From Undaria pinnatifida (lineage: Eukaryota; Sar; Phaeophyceae; Laminariales; Alariaceae), in contig JABAKD010000020.1 of NCBI GenBank assembly GCA_012845835.1, forward strand, positions 19,151,106 through 19,215,105: 64,000 nt of DNA. Reading direction: 5' to 3'. Positions 12,918 through 24,260 of the stretch are shown here, piece by piece. A program made the position numbers and the translations under genes. The notes below the pieces were generated by a model. That model did not search any database, was not told where the DNA came from, and was given only the letters and a program-made list of their open reading frames with translations. How positions within the stretch are numbered: the first letter of the stretch is position 1; each line of letters starts with the position of its first letter.

Positions 12918-13475
12918 CTCATCATGGAGAGTAGCGGACCTCCAAGACCGGAGACGACGACAACGGAAGACCTGGCCTAACTCAGCATGCAGCTGGTGCA
13001 GGACAGGCAGGAAGACAGAGGCCGACGAGAGTGACCAAGAACTGCAACAGCAACAAGATTCACGGCTAACGACGAGATTTTCAAGGAGCTGGCTGAGGTT
13101 CGTGAGTTCGCGTTCATTGGTGTTGATGAGCGGGTCGGAACCGCTACCAGTGCAGGGGTAGAAAGGGGAGTCGACTCTTGTAGCGGGAATTTGCCAGCGT
13201 TCGATGAAACGGTGACGACGCCTAGGAGAAGTGGCCCGCACAACAACGTAGATAGCCACAGGGCTCAAGTTGGTGCTCGACAATTAGGGACCTTGAAGCA
13301 GTCGGTTCCCAAATTGAGTGGATTACCGGAAGGTTTTCCATTCTGGAAGGAGCATGTTGAGGTACACTTTGACTTGTTGAGGTGTACACTTTCTGTTTGG
13401 GTGCAAACACGCGTTCCTCGTAGATCATGATTTGATGATAGGCGACGTCACGAAAGACACTTAGTTATTTGGGAA
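12918..13475 (+). pseudogene. Retrotransposon gag-like remnant
   Basis: Read in pieces, the + strand encodes a charged segment, an EIFKELAEVREFAF segment at about 13075, a SGPHNNVDS segment at about 13230, then VPKLSGLPEGFPFWKEHVE at about 13305. The last pattern (VPKL-G-....-W/F-W) is typical of the start of copia-type Gag. The frame is broken by in-frame stops at about 12980-13030 and by a frameshift at about 13395, after which a cysteine-containing segment continues in another frame. It is non-functional. The same SGPHNNVDS block recurs twice just downstream, once inverted. Confidence 0.55.
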
Positions 13476-13616
13476 CCGACTGCACTCCCGAGCACCAAGA
13501 ACAGCCCTGCGGCTATCTACGTTAGTATGCGGGCCACTACTCCTATGTACGGTTACCATTTCATCGAGAGCTGGCACACTAGAGTTGACTGCCCTCTCTA
13601 CCCAAGCCGGAACCTC
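13461..13616 (-). pseudogene. Inverted duplicate of the gag fragment
   Basis: Read on the - strand this repeats the VPALDEM...SGPHTNVDS...GAR block of the upstream gag remnant. It abuts a third, + strand copy at about 13617, so the two form an imperfect palindrome with arms of about 130 bp. No complete frame remains. Confidence 0.65.
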
Positions 13617-13800
13617 TACCGGTGAAGGGGTACAGAGGGAATTGCCAGCTCTCGATGAAATGGGAACCGTACCTTGGAGGAATGGCCCGAATGCTAACAT
13701 AGATATCGACAGGGAGGGGTGACTGGTGAAGATGCTGTTCGCCAGTTTGGGAGCGTCAAGCAGTCGGTCCCCAAATTGAGCGCTATACGAACAGATGGTT
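13617..13800 (+). pseudogene. Third gag fragment, right arm of the palindrome
   Basis: Encodes LPALDEMGTVP, then NGPNANIDID, a stop, and after a shift GSVKQSVPKLSA, matching the order in the 13.2 kb copy. It faces the - strand copy at 13461-13616 with the centre at about 13617. Confidence 0.6.
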
Positions 13801-14236
13801 CTAGAATATCATTTGATGGACAACAAAATTGCGCGGACACAGCTAGTCCGTTTCGATATTTCGATACTTCATGCAATCAGCAGCGCAGAAAGCTACCGGC
13901 AGTCGCTCTGTTTACAACTGATGCTACCGCTAGACTATCGCACGTACACAAAATATCGCGTCGACGGGTGCATTGAATGGATGCCAAGTACGTACAGATA
14001 AGAATATACATCAGAGTACCAGGGGTGGCTGGAGGTGTTGACGGTAAAGCTGCATGCCGGTTTGTGGCATGCTGGCGCATACCCTGGTACCAGGTACCTG
14101 GTACAGTACAAGTATCACACGCAGCTTGCCAAGCTGAATATTAATAAAAATCCTTTTTGGTCGATGTGATCATGTCATCATCATCATCACAGCTAAACTA
14201 TATTTTTTCATTTTAAAAATATTCTGCCGCACATCA
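13801..14236. other. Intergenic, nothing recognised
   Basis: No gene seen. It contains overlapping TACCAGGTA and TACCTGGTA motifs at about 14089-14104. Confidence 0.4.
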
Positions 14237-14460
14237 GGGCTCTATATTGATGTTGTTCTCACATTAACTCGCATAATCAAGTCCGTGGTCACAGGACAGG
14301 CTCCAGTCACTCTGGAGCTGAGGAATACCCCAGGGAGAACACACACACAACCCAAGGTGGTACACGCATATATCACAGCTGACGCAATTCATGCCTCCAC
14401 CAGAAACATATAAAAATGAAATCGGGAGTCAGTCTACGATGTGCCAGGTCCAGGCCGATA
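14237..14460 (-). mobile_element. Dispersed repeat family A, copy 1
   Basis: Read on the - strand the body carries GTTTCTGGTGGAGGCATGAA, then GACTGGAGCCTGTCCTGTGA, then ACTTGATTATGCGAGTTAAT. In the 46.2 kb copy it runs into an (AAC)n tail, which suggests a SINE-like element with a simple-repeat 3' tail. Here the tail is short and interrupted. Other copies lie at 15876-16315, 41828-41935 and 46245-46800, with a fragment at about 40555-40590. Confidence 0.65.
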
Positions 14461-14470
14461 TACGCGTATC

Positions 14471-14751
14471 CGGTCGCCACGGTGGCGCATCAGGTTATCC
14501 TCGGGCCTGGTATAGGTCAGTTTCGTGAGTTCGAATCCCCCCGAGTGCATACTCGTATAAAATTCGTGGGGACTTGTTCTCGTGCACAAATTGACTTGCG
14601 GAAAGCGCGAGAGCGTGAGTTAGCAACACTCGATGAAAAATCGACGATGAAAATTAAAGGCAAGAACCGGGTGGGAGAAGGGACGACACCAGTGACCACG
14701 GCTTGTCCAGAAGCTGGAAAGTAAAAGTGTGAGAAAAAAAAGAAAAAAAAA
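14471..14751 (+). mobile_element. tRNA-derived SINE, copy 2
   Basis: A complete + strand copy. The head at 14471-14545 has the A box at about 14481 and the B box GAGTTCGAATCCC at about 14527. The body carries GCGGAAAGCGCGAGAGCGTG, and the A-rich tail ends at about 14751. It lies directly 3' of a family A copy. Confidence 0.85.
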
Positions 14752-15217
14752 CGTGGACGAGTTTCCGTCGCGGACCTCTCCGGAATCTTCAGTAAACACC
14801 GGACCTGGAAATTGAAAATCATACGGAGTATCAATTTTACACATTTACTCCGAAAGTTCGAGGTACAAACTCGGTACGAGCAGTTTCAAATTTGGTGATC
14901 CTAATGCTGTGGTACGTCGTACGCGCGGAGGGAAAATGTTGAACAGATACATGTCCTCAGCATACTTCATGATCCGAGGCTACAGCAGTATTTCGAGTAC
15001 TACTGTATTTTACCTATTTAGTACTCCGAGTACACTTCCAGAGTCTGAAGTATTTGGTACTGCAAGCACTCGAAGCACTGCCAGTAGTGAGGGTCAAAAT
15101 TCTACGAGTACCAGCCGTATGATAACGGCCGAAATACTGCGAGTGCTGGCTGGCAGTACGAGCGGTACAGAAGTATACGCAGTGCCCGAATTATCAAATA
15201 CAGAACCCCCGACATTT
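14752..15217. other. Intergenic, GAGTACT-rich
   Basis: No gene. The stretch at about 14985-15175 is rich in AGTACTCCGAGTAC-like words, which recur at about 15745-15835 and more weakly at about 16320-16385. This looks like a degenerate short-motif repeat. Confidence 0.4.
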
Positions 15218-15522
15218 TTTATTTTTTTTTCGCACACTTCTACTTTTCAGCTTCTGGACAAGTCGTGGTCACAGGTGTTGCTTTTTCCCCCCGGTGCTTG
15301 CCTTCAATTTTTATCGCGCATAGGGTTCAGCAATCCCACTGCTCGTCGCTTTTTCATCGAGTGTTGCTAACTGACGCTCTCGCGCTTTCCGCAAGTCAAT
15401 TTGTGCACAAGAAAAAGTCCCAACGAATTTATACGAGTATGCACTCGGCGGGGCTCGAACTCACGAAACTGACCAATACCAGGCTCGAGGATAACCTGAT
15501 ACGCCACCGGGGCGACCGGCTC
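15218..15522 (-). mobile_element. tRNA-derived SINE, copy 3
   Basis: A - strand copy with a T-run (A tail) at about 15220-15235. Head boxes lie at about 15440-15520, including GCTCGAACTC where other copies have GATTCGAACTC. It is about 90 % similar to copies 1 and 4 by eye. Confidence 0.85.
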
Positions 15523-15875
15523 TCGACATACTACCTACCAGCACTCTAATTTACTCCGGCTCTTCCCTCCCCGCAAAAAAAAAGATACGCAACTCCCACT
15601 CGTGCGACCATCTGACACATTGCATCCGTGCCTTTTAGATGGTGCCTTTTGTCTGCAAAAAAACGGGAATGACACTATTAATACTACTATTATTATCGAA
15701 ACGGCGGTGTGCAGATTGCACAAGTATGTCCGAGCATACCGCGCGCGTTGAGAGTACTTTGGTGCTGTCGAGTACTCCAAGTACGAGCAGTACCAACAGA
15801 CGAAGTGCAGTCAGTACGTGCAGTACCCGGAGGTTCGAACCCTGACATACTGCGAGCCTGGCGGTATCCGCAGTT

Positions 15876-16315
15876 GTTGTTGTCGTTGTGGTCACATTAA
15901 CTTGCATAATCAAGTCCGTGGTCACAGGACAGGTTCCAGTCACTCTGGAGTGGAATAATACCCCAGGGAAGAAAAAGCACAAACAAAACCAAAAGTGGCA
16001 CACGCATATATCATAGCTGACGCAATTCATGCCTCCGCCAGAAAATATATAAAGAGTGAAATCGGGGGTCAGCCTACGATGTGCCAAGTCCTTACTGGTG
16101 CATGAGTCTCACTACTCGCACCTGAAAAACCGACCACGCTTGCCACCCAGAAAAGACTACCACATAGATGTTACATGTGGTACCTATCACTACGCATACG
16201 CACGTCAGACTCAAGAAAATTGGAAAAAAGGAAAGAAGAAACAAGATAAGAAGAGAAAACAAAGAAAATAAAAAGAGCGCGAAAAAGGAAAGGAAAAAAG
16301 AAAAGAAAAGTACAG
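15876..16315 (-). mobile_element. Dispersed repeat family A, long copy
   Basis: Extends the 14.2 kb copy at its 5' side (right, in + coordinates). It reads through a block around TATCACTACGCATACGCACG, shared with 46.57 kb, and ends in a purine-rich stretch (AAAGAAAAG words) at about 16210-16315. The short GTTGTTGTTGTCGTTGTGG at about 15876 corresponds to the (AAC)n tail on the - strand. Confidence 0.7.
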
Positions 16316-17489
16316 GACCCCGACGAACTGCGAGTATCCGCAGTGTAAGATCCCGAACTACTGCGAGTACTGACAGACGTACCAAAAGTATCAAACCCCG
16401 ACATACCAGGTATCCTAAGGTATCCTGCTACCAGGTACACTTTATCGTTTGTACTGCCCAGCACAGGGATTATCTGTGAAGCGTTTGCTAATCGGAACAA
16501 TTGCTTGTGTTTACAAGTGCAGGACACTTGGAGAAATGCCAGGTGCAAGGTAAGAAGCAGGGGAATAAGAAATCCGGGAGCCGTTACACTGATACTCTGA
16601 TGCTAGCTTTGAACGCACCCCCTCCCAAATAAGAAACCCATCTTGGGCCAGTATTTCCGTTTCTTATTAGGTGTCCGTGTTAAGGAATTAGTGGGGTATT
16701 AGTCCGTTTGACCACTTGCAAAAGGTTAACCAATACCAATAGCCTACTTACCCAAACTAGGCCTCATAACACCCCCTACTCAGTACGACATGCAAGTCTA
16801 ATATTATTCCCAGTTGCACCACAGGTGTATAATACAACAAATAAAAAATGAAGGCATGGCACATGGCAGATGGTGGTGGAGCTCATCACGTCGACGATGA
16901 GCGCAGCGAAGCTTTTACTTTGTACAGAGTATACTCGTATACGTCATACGATCATGACAGGATGACACCTGATGCATCAGATAATCATAATCATATCGCC
17001 GCAGACTGTACCCAGCAGGCCCAACAGGAGAACCATGGATTGATGCTTCGTCAGAGTAGCACTAGACACAAGAGTACAGGGCGCCAAACAAGAAACAGAA
17101 ATACCCAACCAGGCCGGGTTTCTTACTTGCGAGAGGGAGCGTTCAACAATAATTTCGGTTTAACGGCTACCGGGTTTCTTATATTCCTGTAAATACTAGC
17201 TTGCCGGTCTTACTGCTACCCTGTTTCGTACCAGTATTAGTAGGAGTAGGCGCTAATTAATACCTGGTACCTGGTATATGTCTTGCTGGAGGTACGATGT
17301 TGGTTTGATACTGCTGTAGAAGCTACTGCTTTAGACTAGATACGTACGGCTTTACGTTTGTTTCCAAGAGGTACCCTCGATCTGCGTATGCGATTCTGCG
17401 ACACTTCAAATATAACTACATTTCACTGGATAATTGGTATGATAAGCAGAATCACTAAGGCGATTCCGGCGGTTTACGGTCCTGCAGAC
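16316..17489. other. Intergenic, no gene seen
   Basis: No supported gene. Two TACCAGGTA motifs occur at about 16403 and 16430, and a doubled TACCTGGTACCTGGTA at about 17263. The open frame at 16848-17192 has no recognisable features. Confidence 0.4.
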
Positions 17490-18025
17490 GTAATGACTTG
17501 CTGTTGTCGTTTCTTTTTGTTTGCTCCCTTGTTTCCCTCCCTCCCCACCGGCCTTATTATGCCTTATTATGCCTTATGCCGCTATCTTTTTCCTATTCTT
17601 CGTGTTGCTTTTGTTCGTGCAGCAGCAGTTATCTTCTTCGTGTTGTTTTGTTTTGTCCGTGCAACCGATAAAGTCTATTATGTTGTTCTTCTTGCAGCCT
17701 TTCCTTTCCGATCTTCTTGCCATCACATTCTTCAGAACACCTGTCGTTTCTTTTGCTTTCTTTCCTTTTTCCCTTTGTTTTCTTCTTTTACTCATCTTTT
17801 TAATGGTCTGGCTTGTTTTGTTGCGTTCTCGTACCCGGTACGCTAGCATTCCACTTGATTTACCTTGATGAATTCCGACTGTATGGTTTACTCTGTTTCA
17901 GTCTGACCACAAAATTTTGCATCTCTCTAGGATGAAGAATCAGCACGGACTCTGGGTGTACTGAATCAGATGTCGTTGGGTATAGAAATAAAATAACGGT
18001 TTGATGTGAAGACAACACACACAGA
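17490..18025 (+). repeat. Dispersed repeat family C2, longest copy
   Basis: Pyrimidine-rich in its first 350 bp. It then has GTACCCGGTACGCTAGCATT, TTGGTTTACTCTGT-like sequence, GCATCTCTCTAGGATGAAGA and ATCAGCACGGACWCTGGGTG, ending in ACACACACAGAC. Copies are at 35095-35310 and 38335-38665. The last third is homologous to family C. Confidence 0.65.
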
Positions 18026-18114
18026 CAAAACTCACAAACAATTAGAGAAAGCAGAAAGTATACCATCACGCCGTGTTTGAAAACACCCTGGACAAAAGGT
18101 TCCAGGTCAATAGG

Positions 18115-18560
18115 CAATCGATAGGATCCTTTTCCAATAGGAGGCCTATTGCTGCCCGCGATAGGTATCGATAGGTACTTTTCGTTGCATATTGCGGTCG
18201 ACAATGGGTATCGCTTGGCATCTTCAATGATCTACTGTTCGGCCAATAATAGCCTATTGTACCTATTTACATGAACATATTGGTCAAACAAGTGGTATCG
18301 ATAGACATTTCCAGGACGGTGCTGTTCGGGCAATATGATATTGACATTGAGATGGAACCTATGGGTTGGTCCGATAGGTATCGAAAGCTGTTTTACGAAC
18401 ATATTGTTTCTACAGATGGGTATCGATAGATGTTCCACCATTCTATTGGTTCGGCCAATAGGTATCGATAGACGTTCCACCATTACGTTGGTTTGGGCAG
18501 TAGGTATCGACAGACGTTCACCATTCTATTGGTTCGGGCAATACGTATACATACAGTAGT
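18115..18560 (+). repeat. Left array of TATCGATA-containing repeats
   Basis: At least seven degenerate units spaced 42-60 bp apart. The core is CAATAGGTATCGATAGAC, preceded in several units by GAACATATTG. The last three units (from about 18418) are the most regular, with GTTCCACCATTCTATTGGTT between cores. The same unit occurs inverted on the far side of the hAT remnant. Confidence 0.75.
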
Positions 18561-18689
18561 CCATCATACTCTATCACCATACCGCTAACGAAAAAAGTGT
18601 CACATCCACAACTGCTGTCCACCAAGTATATTTATTTGTATTTTCTGATGGAGTTAAAAACTCCTAAAAAATGATAGAGAGATCGCTGT

Positions 18690-20540
18690 GCGAGAGCACA
18701 CCAAAATGTGGCCTTGGCCACTCGACTCGACCACCGACAGCAACACAGCAACACACAAGCTCCCCATTCTGGAACGGAAGCGAGGGCGGACGTGGGCTTG
18801 CCTCGCGAGCACCGAGTGTCGTAACAAATGCAGTATGCTTCGGATCCAATCGGAGTGCACCACAGGGCCCACGCAACACCTGGTAGGTGCCCATGGATGG
18901 CACTACTTTAGCAGCTGCGGGCACCGACCGAGAGGTGAGTCTCGCGCCGATGTTCTTTGGGTATTTGTTGTGTGTGCATCATAATAAATTTGAAAAAGAT
19001 ACCGCGCTTATAGTTGCAAAGGCGAACGCGATTTCGTGCTACGAATAGGTTTGTAGTAGTTCACTTCCCCTGGCTCTGGAACTTGTACCAGGTATACTAT
19101 GCACGTATCCGTATGTAAATTGTTGAATACCAGGTATTAAAAGTGGGATGTCACATTTGTTTTTGGCGCGTTCCCTTCTGTGTCAGCCGGCATATGTGCC
19201 CCACAGGCACAGCATCATGTGCCATGCCATGCATGTACATGCAGAAGAGTGCTTGGATTGCCCTGCCTTGCCTTGCCTTGCATGCTGAATCGGCACGGCC
19301 ACTAAAAAAAGAGCGCTGTGCTGTTGAACAAATGCAGGAACCAAGAAGCCTAAGAGTAGAACGAGGTGTTGGACAGCAAGGCGTTCGACGACAACCCCTC
19401 CGGGTTCAACCAACTCCAGTGTGTGAAGAACTGCACGGTCCACGCCGCATGCCCCTTCAGCATAGCGAAACATGCCCGGATCCGGCGTTGTCGGTCGCTG
19501 TTGTGCCCCTAGAAGCTGGTGGTGGATGGCTTAAACAACAAGGCGGTGAGTACCTACTACTCTCTTGTTTTCCACAGCGACCTGTTCGCGTGCCGTTCGG
19601 TGCCTTATACCTTGGACAATACCCTATCGAATAGGCCATTGGAACATCAATATGTCGGAAATTATGACAATCGATAGCCATTGTGGGCCACAATCGGTTG
19701 GGTTCGGGGCATATCGATAAGTAATGAAAGAAACAATATAATTAGTGCAGTGGCCACAATAGCCCATCGTGCGACCGACACGCTTATGAATGTGTCTATC
19801 GATAGGTATCTTCGGTACGAACAGAGTTTTGAATTTTTCAACCAATAGGATATTGTTCGAGCAACACGTACACCATCGATCGACAACTATTGGACAATGT
19901 AATAGGTTCGCAATAATATCGATCGATACCTAAAGCCCAATTCAACATGTTCTTAGTGATACCGATCGATACCTATTGCCCCCATATCAATATGTTCACA
20001 TTGACGTCGATCGGCACCTATTGCCGAATTTAATAGGTTTGCCAGGTTGTCAATCGATACCTATTGCTCGACATAATAGTTATTCAACGGTATCGATCGA
20101 CATCTATCGCCCAATGCAACATGTTTGGAAGGGTATCGATCAACGCCTATTGCCCAATTGTATTGTTTAAAAGGGGAACGATCAATAGTTATTGCCCAAA
20201 CGGAAGCAGTTTCACAGGGGTATGACTCGTGCTGACTTGTCTTTGGTTGCGATAATCACGGTACACGCTTTCCCTACCCCCGCCCATTTTCGTCGCATCG
20301 CGTGCAGATCCCCAAGAGCCGGAGGGAGGACAATGCCGCGGACTACTGGCGTGTGCACGGCAAAGTGCTACCGCTGGCGCTCCGAGCAGTAGCACAGTCG
20401 GAATTGGTTGTGCCCGGCCTCAGCAGGGAAATGGAACGCGACTTTTGCATCGCGCAAATGTTCATGCCGCCAAAGCGACTCTCGCTCGATCCACGCACTT
20501 GGACATGTCTCTATTTTTTAGAGCGCAGTAGAACGTTGTT
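18690..20540 (+). pseudogene. Decayed hAT-family DNA transposase
   Basis: The clearest part is an exon-like block from 20308, after acceptor GCGTGCAG. It encodes a tryptophan-containing ADYWRVHGKVLPLAL start, then LVVPGLSREMERDFCIAQ, then PPKRLSLDPRTW. This order fits the C-terminal dimerisation region of hAT transposases: W near the start, a Pro-Ser segment, the ER pair and the KR-L-P end. Upstream, about 19340-19545 encodes a segment with CPFSIAKHARIRR that could be mid-transposase and ends at a GTGAGT donor. The stretch 18700-18936 shows a frameshifted C..C...TTG...H...H pattern resembling a BED zinc finger, also ending at GTGAGT. Stops and shifts make it non-functional. The BED and middle assignments are tentative. 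Confidence 0.55.
19612..20210 (-). repeat. Right array, inverted TATCGATA-containing repeats
   Basis: About seven degenerate units spaced 50-60 bp. The + strand reads ATCGATACCTATTGCCC followed by CATATCAATATGTTC-like sequence. This is the reverse complement of the left-array unit, so the two arrays face each other across most of the hAT remnant. The transposase C-terminal block begins about 100 bp beyond this array. Confidence 0.7.
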
Positions 20541-21389
20541 TCTCTCTTGGTTCCCTTGTTTTCGATTTTACCTCATACCTATCTTAAGAACAGTAGCATA
20601 TCGCGGCATTTTAGCTGAACCTTTTGGTCAACTCATGTACGCACATCGATCGAGAATGTCACATACCTATCCGAAAGGCAATAGCCTATTGTACCAACTT
20701 ATTTTGATCAACTGTTGTTGTCACACTGGTTCGAAGAACACTAACCCATTGCACCAATTTCTCTGAACCAATACTGTACCTATTATGAGAGCAACATAAA
20801 AGTAATAGACTAATGTACCGAAATGTCTTCCGTCTATGGTTCGAAAGGTATCGATCGACAATTTAAAAGTTCCTGCCGCAAGTACAATAGCCCATTGTAC
20901 AAATCTCTCCGAACCTATTGCTCAGATCAACAGGTACCGACGGAAAAAAATGCATGCTATTAATACCAATCCCACGAACAATAGCCTATTGTACAACTTT
21001 ATGTGGACCAATATTGGTGTAGGGGATAGGTATCGATAGACAAATTCAGATACCTATCCCAAGTGCAATGTCCTATTGCACAAAATTATCTGAACCTCTT
21101 GTATGACTAAATAGGGATATTACAAGTACCAACAACGCAGCTTGCAAAGATGAGTATTGACCTGAAATTCGTCGCACTCACGGCTGACGTCCTTGAAATA
21201 TTTTTCATAAAATAGGTATCGATAGACAGTTTCTAAGTACCTATCTCAATACAGGAACCTAATGTATAAATCAGTCGGGACCTATTGGTGGAAACAATAG
21301 GTATCGACAGACAATATGAATTACCTATCCCAAATGCAGTAGCCTATGGTACAACATTCTCTGAATATATTGAAAAAATAAATAGGTAT

Positions 21390-21768
21390 TGTAGTGGTAC
21401 TCCGAGTGGGGGATGCGTGGTTGGTCGGTGTTGGGAAGCGTGCTCCTCATGGGTTCAGGTGCCCTTGTTTGGTCTTCCCTCATGGCTCGCTGGATAGACT
21501 CAAAAGCTCATACGTTATTTCCTCTACATTGAACTCTAACAGACAGACAAAACAAGACAAGACAAGAGTAGGGCAGGGTAGAGCAGGTAGTAGAGCAGGA
21601 AGTGAGATGTGGGGCGTCCTGATTGTCCCATCATCGTCACCTACGTTATCACCCATCTATGATGGCCTTGACGTGAATGTGACATGTACTGTCACGTGGT
21701 TTCACCTCAACCATGACATGGTTTCACGTCGAATCTATTAACTATCCTTCTGAGGGCACTCCATTACA
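21390..21768 (-). mobile_element. Solo LTR with 4-bp target duplication
   Basis: A 379-bp block whose - strand begins TGTAATGGAGTGCCCTC and ends GGAGTACCACTACA, so it has the TG...CA ends of an LTR. The bases GTAT occur immediately before (21386-21389) and after (21769-21772). Removing the block and one GTAT restores the AATAGGTATCGATAGAC unit of the surrounding array. A second copy lies at 57055-57442 in the other orientation. Confidence 0.8.
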
Positions 21769-21825
21769 GTATCGATAGACGCTTTCTGGTACATGACATT
21801 GCGTTGTCGAATGCATTACGATGCA

Positions 21826-21958
21826 TTATCTCTGTGTCGTAGCTTGTGACCACAGAGCTGATCTTTCTAGGGTGAAGAATCAGTACGGACACTGGGTGTG
21901 CTGGATGTCGACGAGTAGAAGAACGGTTTAATGTGAAGAACACACACACACACCTATC
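21826..21958 (+). repeat. Family C fragment
   Basis: Contains CTTGTGACCACAGAGCTGAT, CAGTACGGACACTGGGTGTG and a GAAGAACACACACA end. It is a 3' fragment in the same orientation as the 3.1 kb copy. Confidence 0.7.
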
Positions 21959-22110
21959 CCAGACACATTAGCCTATTGCACAAATCAGTCTGAATCTATT
22001 GGACGAAAAAATAGGTATCGATAGATTGTTTCGACCTCCTATTGCAGGGAGCAATAGGTATCGATATGCAATACCCCAACCTATTGTCAGACCAATAGGC
22101 ATATTCAACA

Positions 22111-23540
22111 GGCTATTGTTCGGTGCGGGTGTTTTCACTTACGTCGTCTTGAAATATCCACTCATAAACACGCCTTCCAAATATATTCAAGATTCATTCC
22201 CGCTCCACAAACCCAGATTTCCTACGTTCGATCTTACACTTTGAAAAACACTCAGTCAGATGTTTCCGAGCTGAGCGTTGTAGTATGAAACTAACTTACT
22301 TGTGGCTGTTGAGCCACAAAAACGAGCTGGAAAATAGTTGCTCGAATTCCTGTGGTCGCGTGGTGGTATAATACAAGTATAATTTCATCTTTGCGGAGGG
22401 TACCTTACCGCTTTTTGGACAACATGATTGACATACGTACATACATACTCTATACTCCGTATATTATAAAATATACACTATACGCTAACCCTAACCCCAT
22501 GAAACGCAACAACTAGTCTCATGTACGGTGAAACCCTCCATCTCGTACACAGTCCGCGTCAACCATGTTGTCGAAAAAGTGGTAAAAGCTCCACCAATGC
22601 TGTCGTTGCGAGGTGTTGTGATACTCCATGACTCCCCAGCTGGTACAACGGATGGCGCGTATAGCTCAATTTGTCCACAAGGAAGTGGAGGGGCCCATCG
22701 AGCATTCCAAGAAATCACATGCAGCACGCAGCCCTTCACTACGATTTATATCCGATCAGTATATAGTAAAGTAGAGCATTTGCATGTTTACATTGCATCT
22801 ACTTGTGATCATGTAATGTATCAAGACATGGATTGTGCCCGCACACAAATTGAATGTGAAGGACACACACCAACAGAGCGTCCGTTCGTTCGTGGCAATA
22901 TGTGGCAATATGTGGCTTTTCGATGAATGTCGCAACCGTATTATCGTAAAACAGCTTGATATCACCGGCATATCACACAACACACGCATTGCACCGTTAT
23001 TAATGGAATTGATTTGAATTTACCGGTTGGCAGTGTACTCCATTTTCATCGGTACTGGTATGCTTTACGAAGGATACTTGTAGATATTGGCACCACCACC
23101 CCGCGTACAACTACAACTGGCCAGAGAGCTGCAAATGGTATACCAGATATTGAAGTGTTGTGACTTGCCAGACCATCACCATATCATGGCTTGCCCTTTG
23201 TATCATGCACGCAAGCACATATCATAGCTTGGGGCCTCCACAGGTTGTTGGATGGAGTACACGACACCTCCAGATCGACCCGAACGCAACATCGTTGGGT
23301 CTTGAGAACTGAGAACATTTTATTTTATTTGTTGTGTGTACATGGTATGACATTCCACTACTACTGCTGTAGATACTGCTGTAATGCCGTAACTGCTGTA
23401 CGTGTGTACGTGTGTCCGTGTACGTTCACACTTCCAACAGCAAAAAAGACGAAGAAGACGGACAGATGCGATCAACAAGCATGTATCACTGATCAATCAT
23501 CTACATGTATACGAATACCTGAACAGCAGAGATAACTCAC
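22111..23540. other. Intergenic or intronic, no gene seen
   Basis: No supported coding region. If the - strand gene whose first exon ends at 23541 is real, this stretch would include its first intron and perhaps later exons, but I could not identify one. Confidence 0.35.
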
Positions 23541-24260
23541 CAAGAAACGATGGCGAGCTGCAACCAACCTTCGGTAGCAGGAGTGCCTCGGGGACATGAG
23601 ACTGTCGACGTTCATCGCAGGAAATCCCCCCGCCGCTGCTCGAGACAAGGCGCTCGTTGTCAGCAGACCCTCGTACAGATCAAACACGTCCTTTGCACCC
23701 TCCACCCCCGCCTCTTGAGCTAGTTGGAACAACACCACTTTTGTCGAGGAGACAGCCATCCGTGTGAACATATCCAGGTCTTCCTCGCTTGGCAGGTGGT
23801 TGCATCTTTTATCGATAGGTGCTGCCGAAGGGGCCACCTCTTCTCCCTCGGCTAGAGGTGGCTCTTGTGAGCATTCTTCGCTATCTGCGTTGTCAGGAGA
23901 AGAGCTAATGTCACCCCGTTCCTCTCCTCTGCTGGTGATGCTGCTGCTGCTGCTTCTGCTGCAGCTTAGTGTTGCTCCTGCCTCTGCTGCATCTTGCTGT
24001 TGCTGTTGCCCTTCGGTGGCTGCAGTTTTCTCTCTGATGATCGCCAGCAGAGCTCTCACTCGGATCACGTCGTCGAGCTTCGAGATGCGCTCCCCGACCA
24101 TCGCGCTTGCTCTCATTCGCATGGCAGCTTGTTCCATGAGCATTCTGACTTTGATCTCTACGGGTAGAAAGTGGTCTTCCTGCGCGTTGATGCGCAGCAG
24201 CGCCTGCGCGTCCATTTTCCAGTGTGCCTGCCCAATTTTAGTCATCGTTTCGTACATCAT
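23541..24260 (-). CDS. Uncharacterised protein, likely first coding exon
   Basis: An ATG at 24258-24260 opens 240 codons that end at a strong GTGAGT donor (23535-23540), phase 0. Without splicing the frame closes after 15 more codons. Residues 1-75 are helical and Met/Arg-rich (MLMEQAAMRMRASAM). Residues 85-150 are low complexity: a Gln run from CAG-type triplets, a Ser run and an acidic stretch. Residues 160-225 again look like a folded domain, with FTRMAVSSTKVVLFQLAQ and KDVFDLYEGLL. Codon third positions are G/C-rich, as in the mutase exons. I recognise no family. It is divergent from the mutase gene, with 2.1 kb between the start codons. Later exons were not found. Confidence 0.5.

Larger units (their letters stand above)
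20640..22110. repeat. Third array, about 85-100 bp related units
   Basis: About nine units with AATAGGTATCGATAGACA, then a TACCTATCCCAA block, then GCAATAGCCTATTGTACAAA and TCTGAACCTATTG. Starts are seen at about 20848, 20934, 21030, 21213, 21298, 21382 and 22012. One unit is split by the solo LTR at 21390-21768. Confidence 0.7.
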
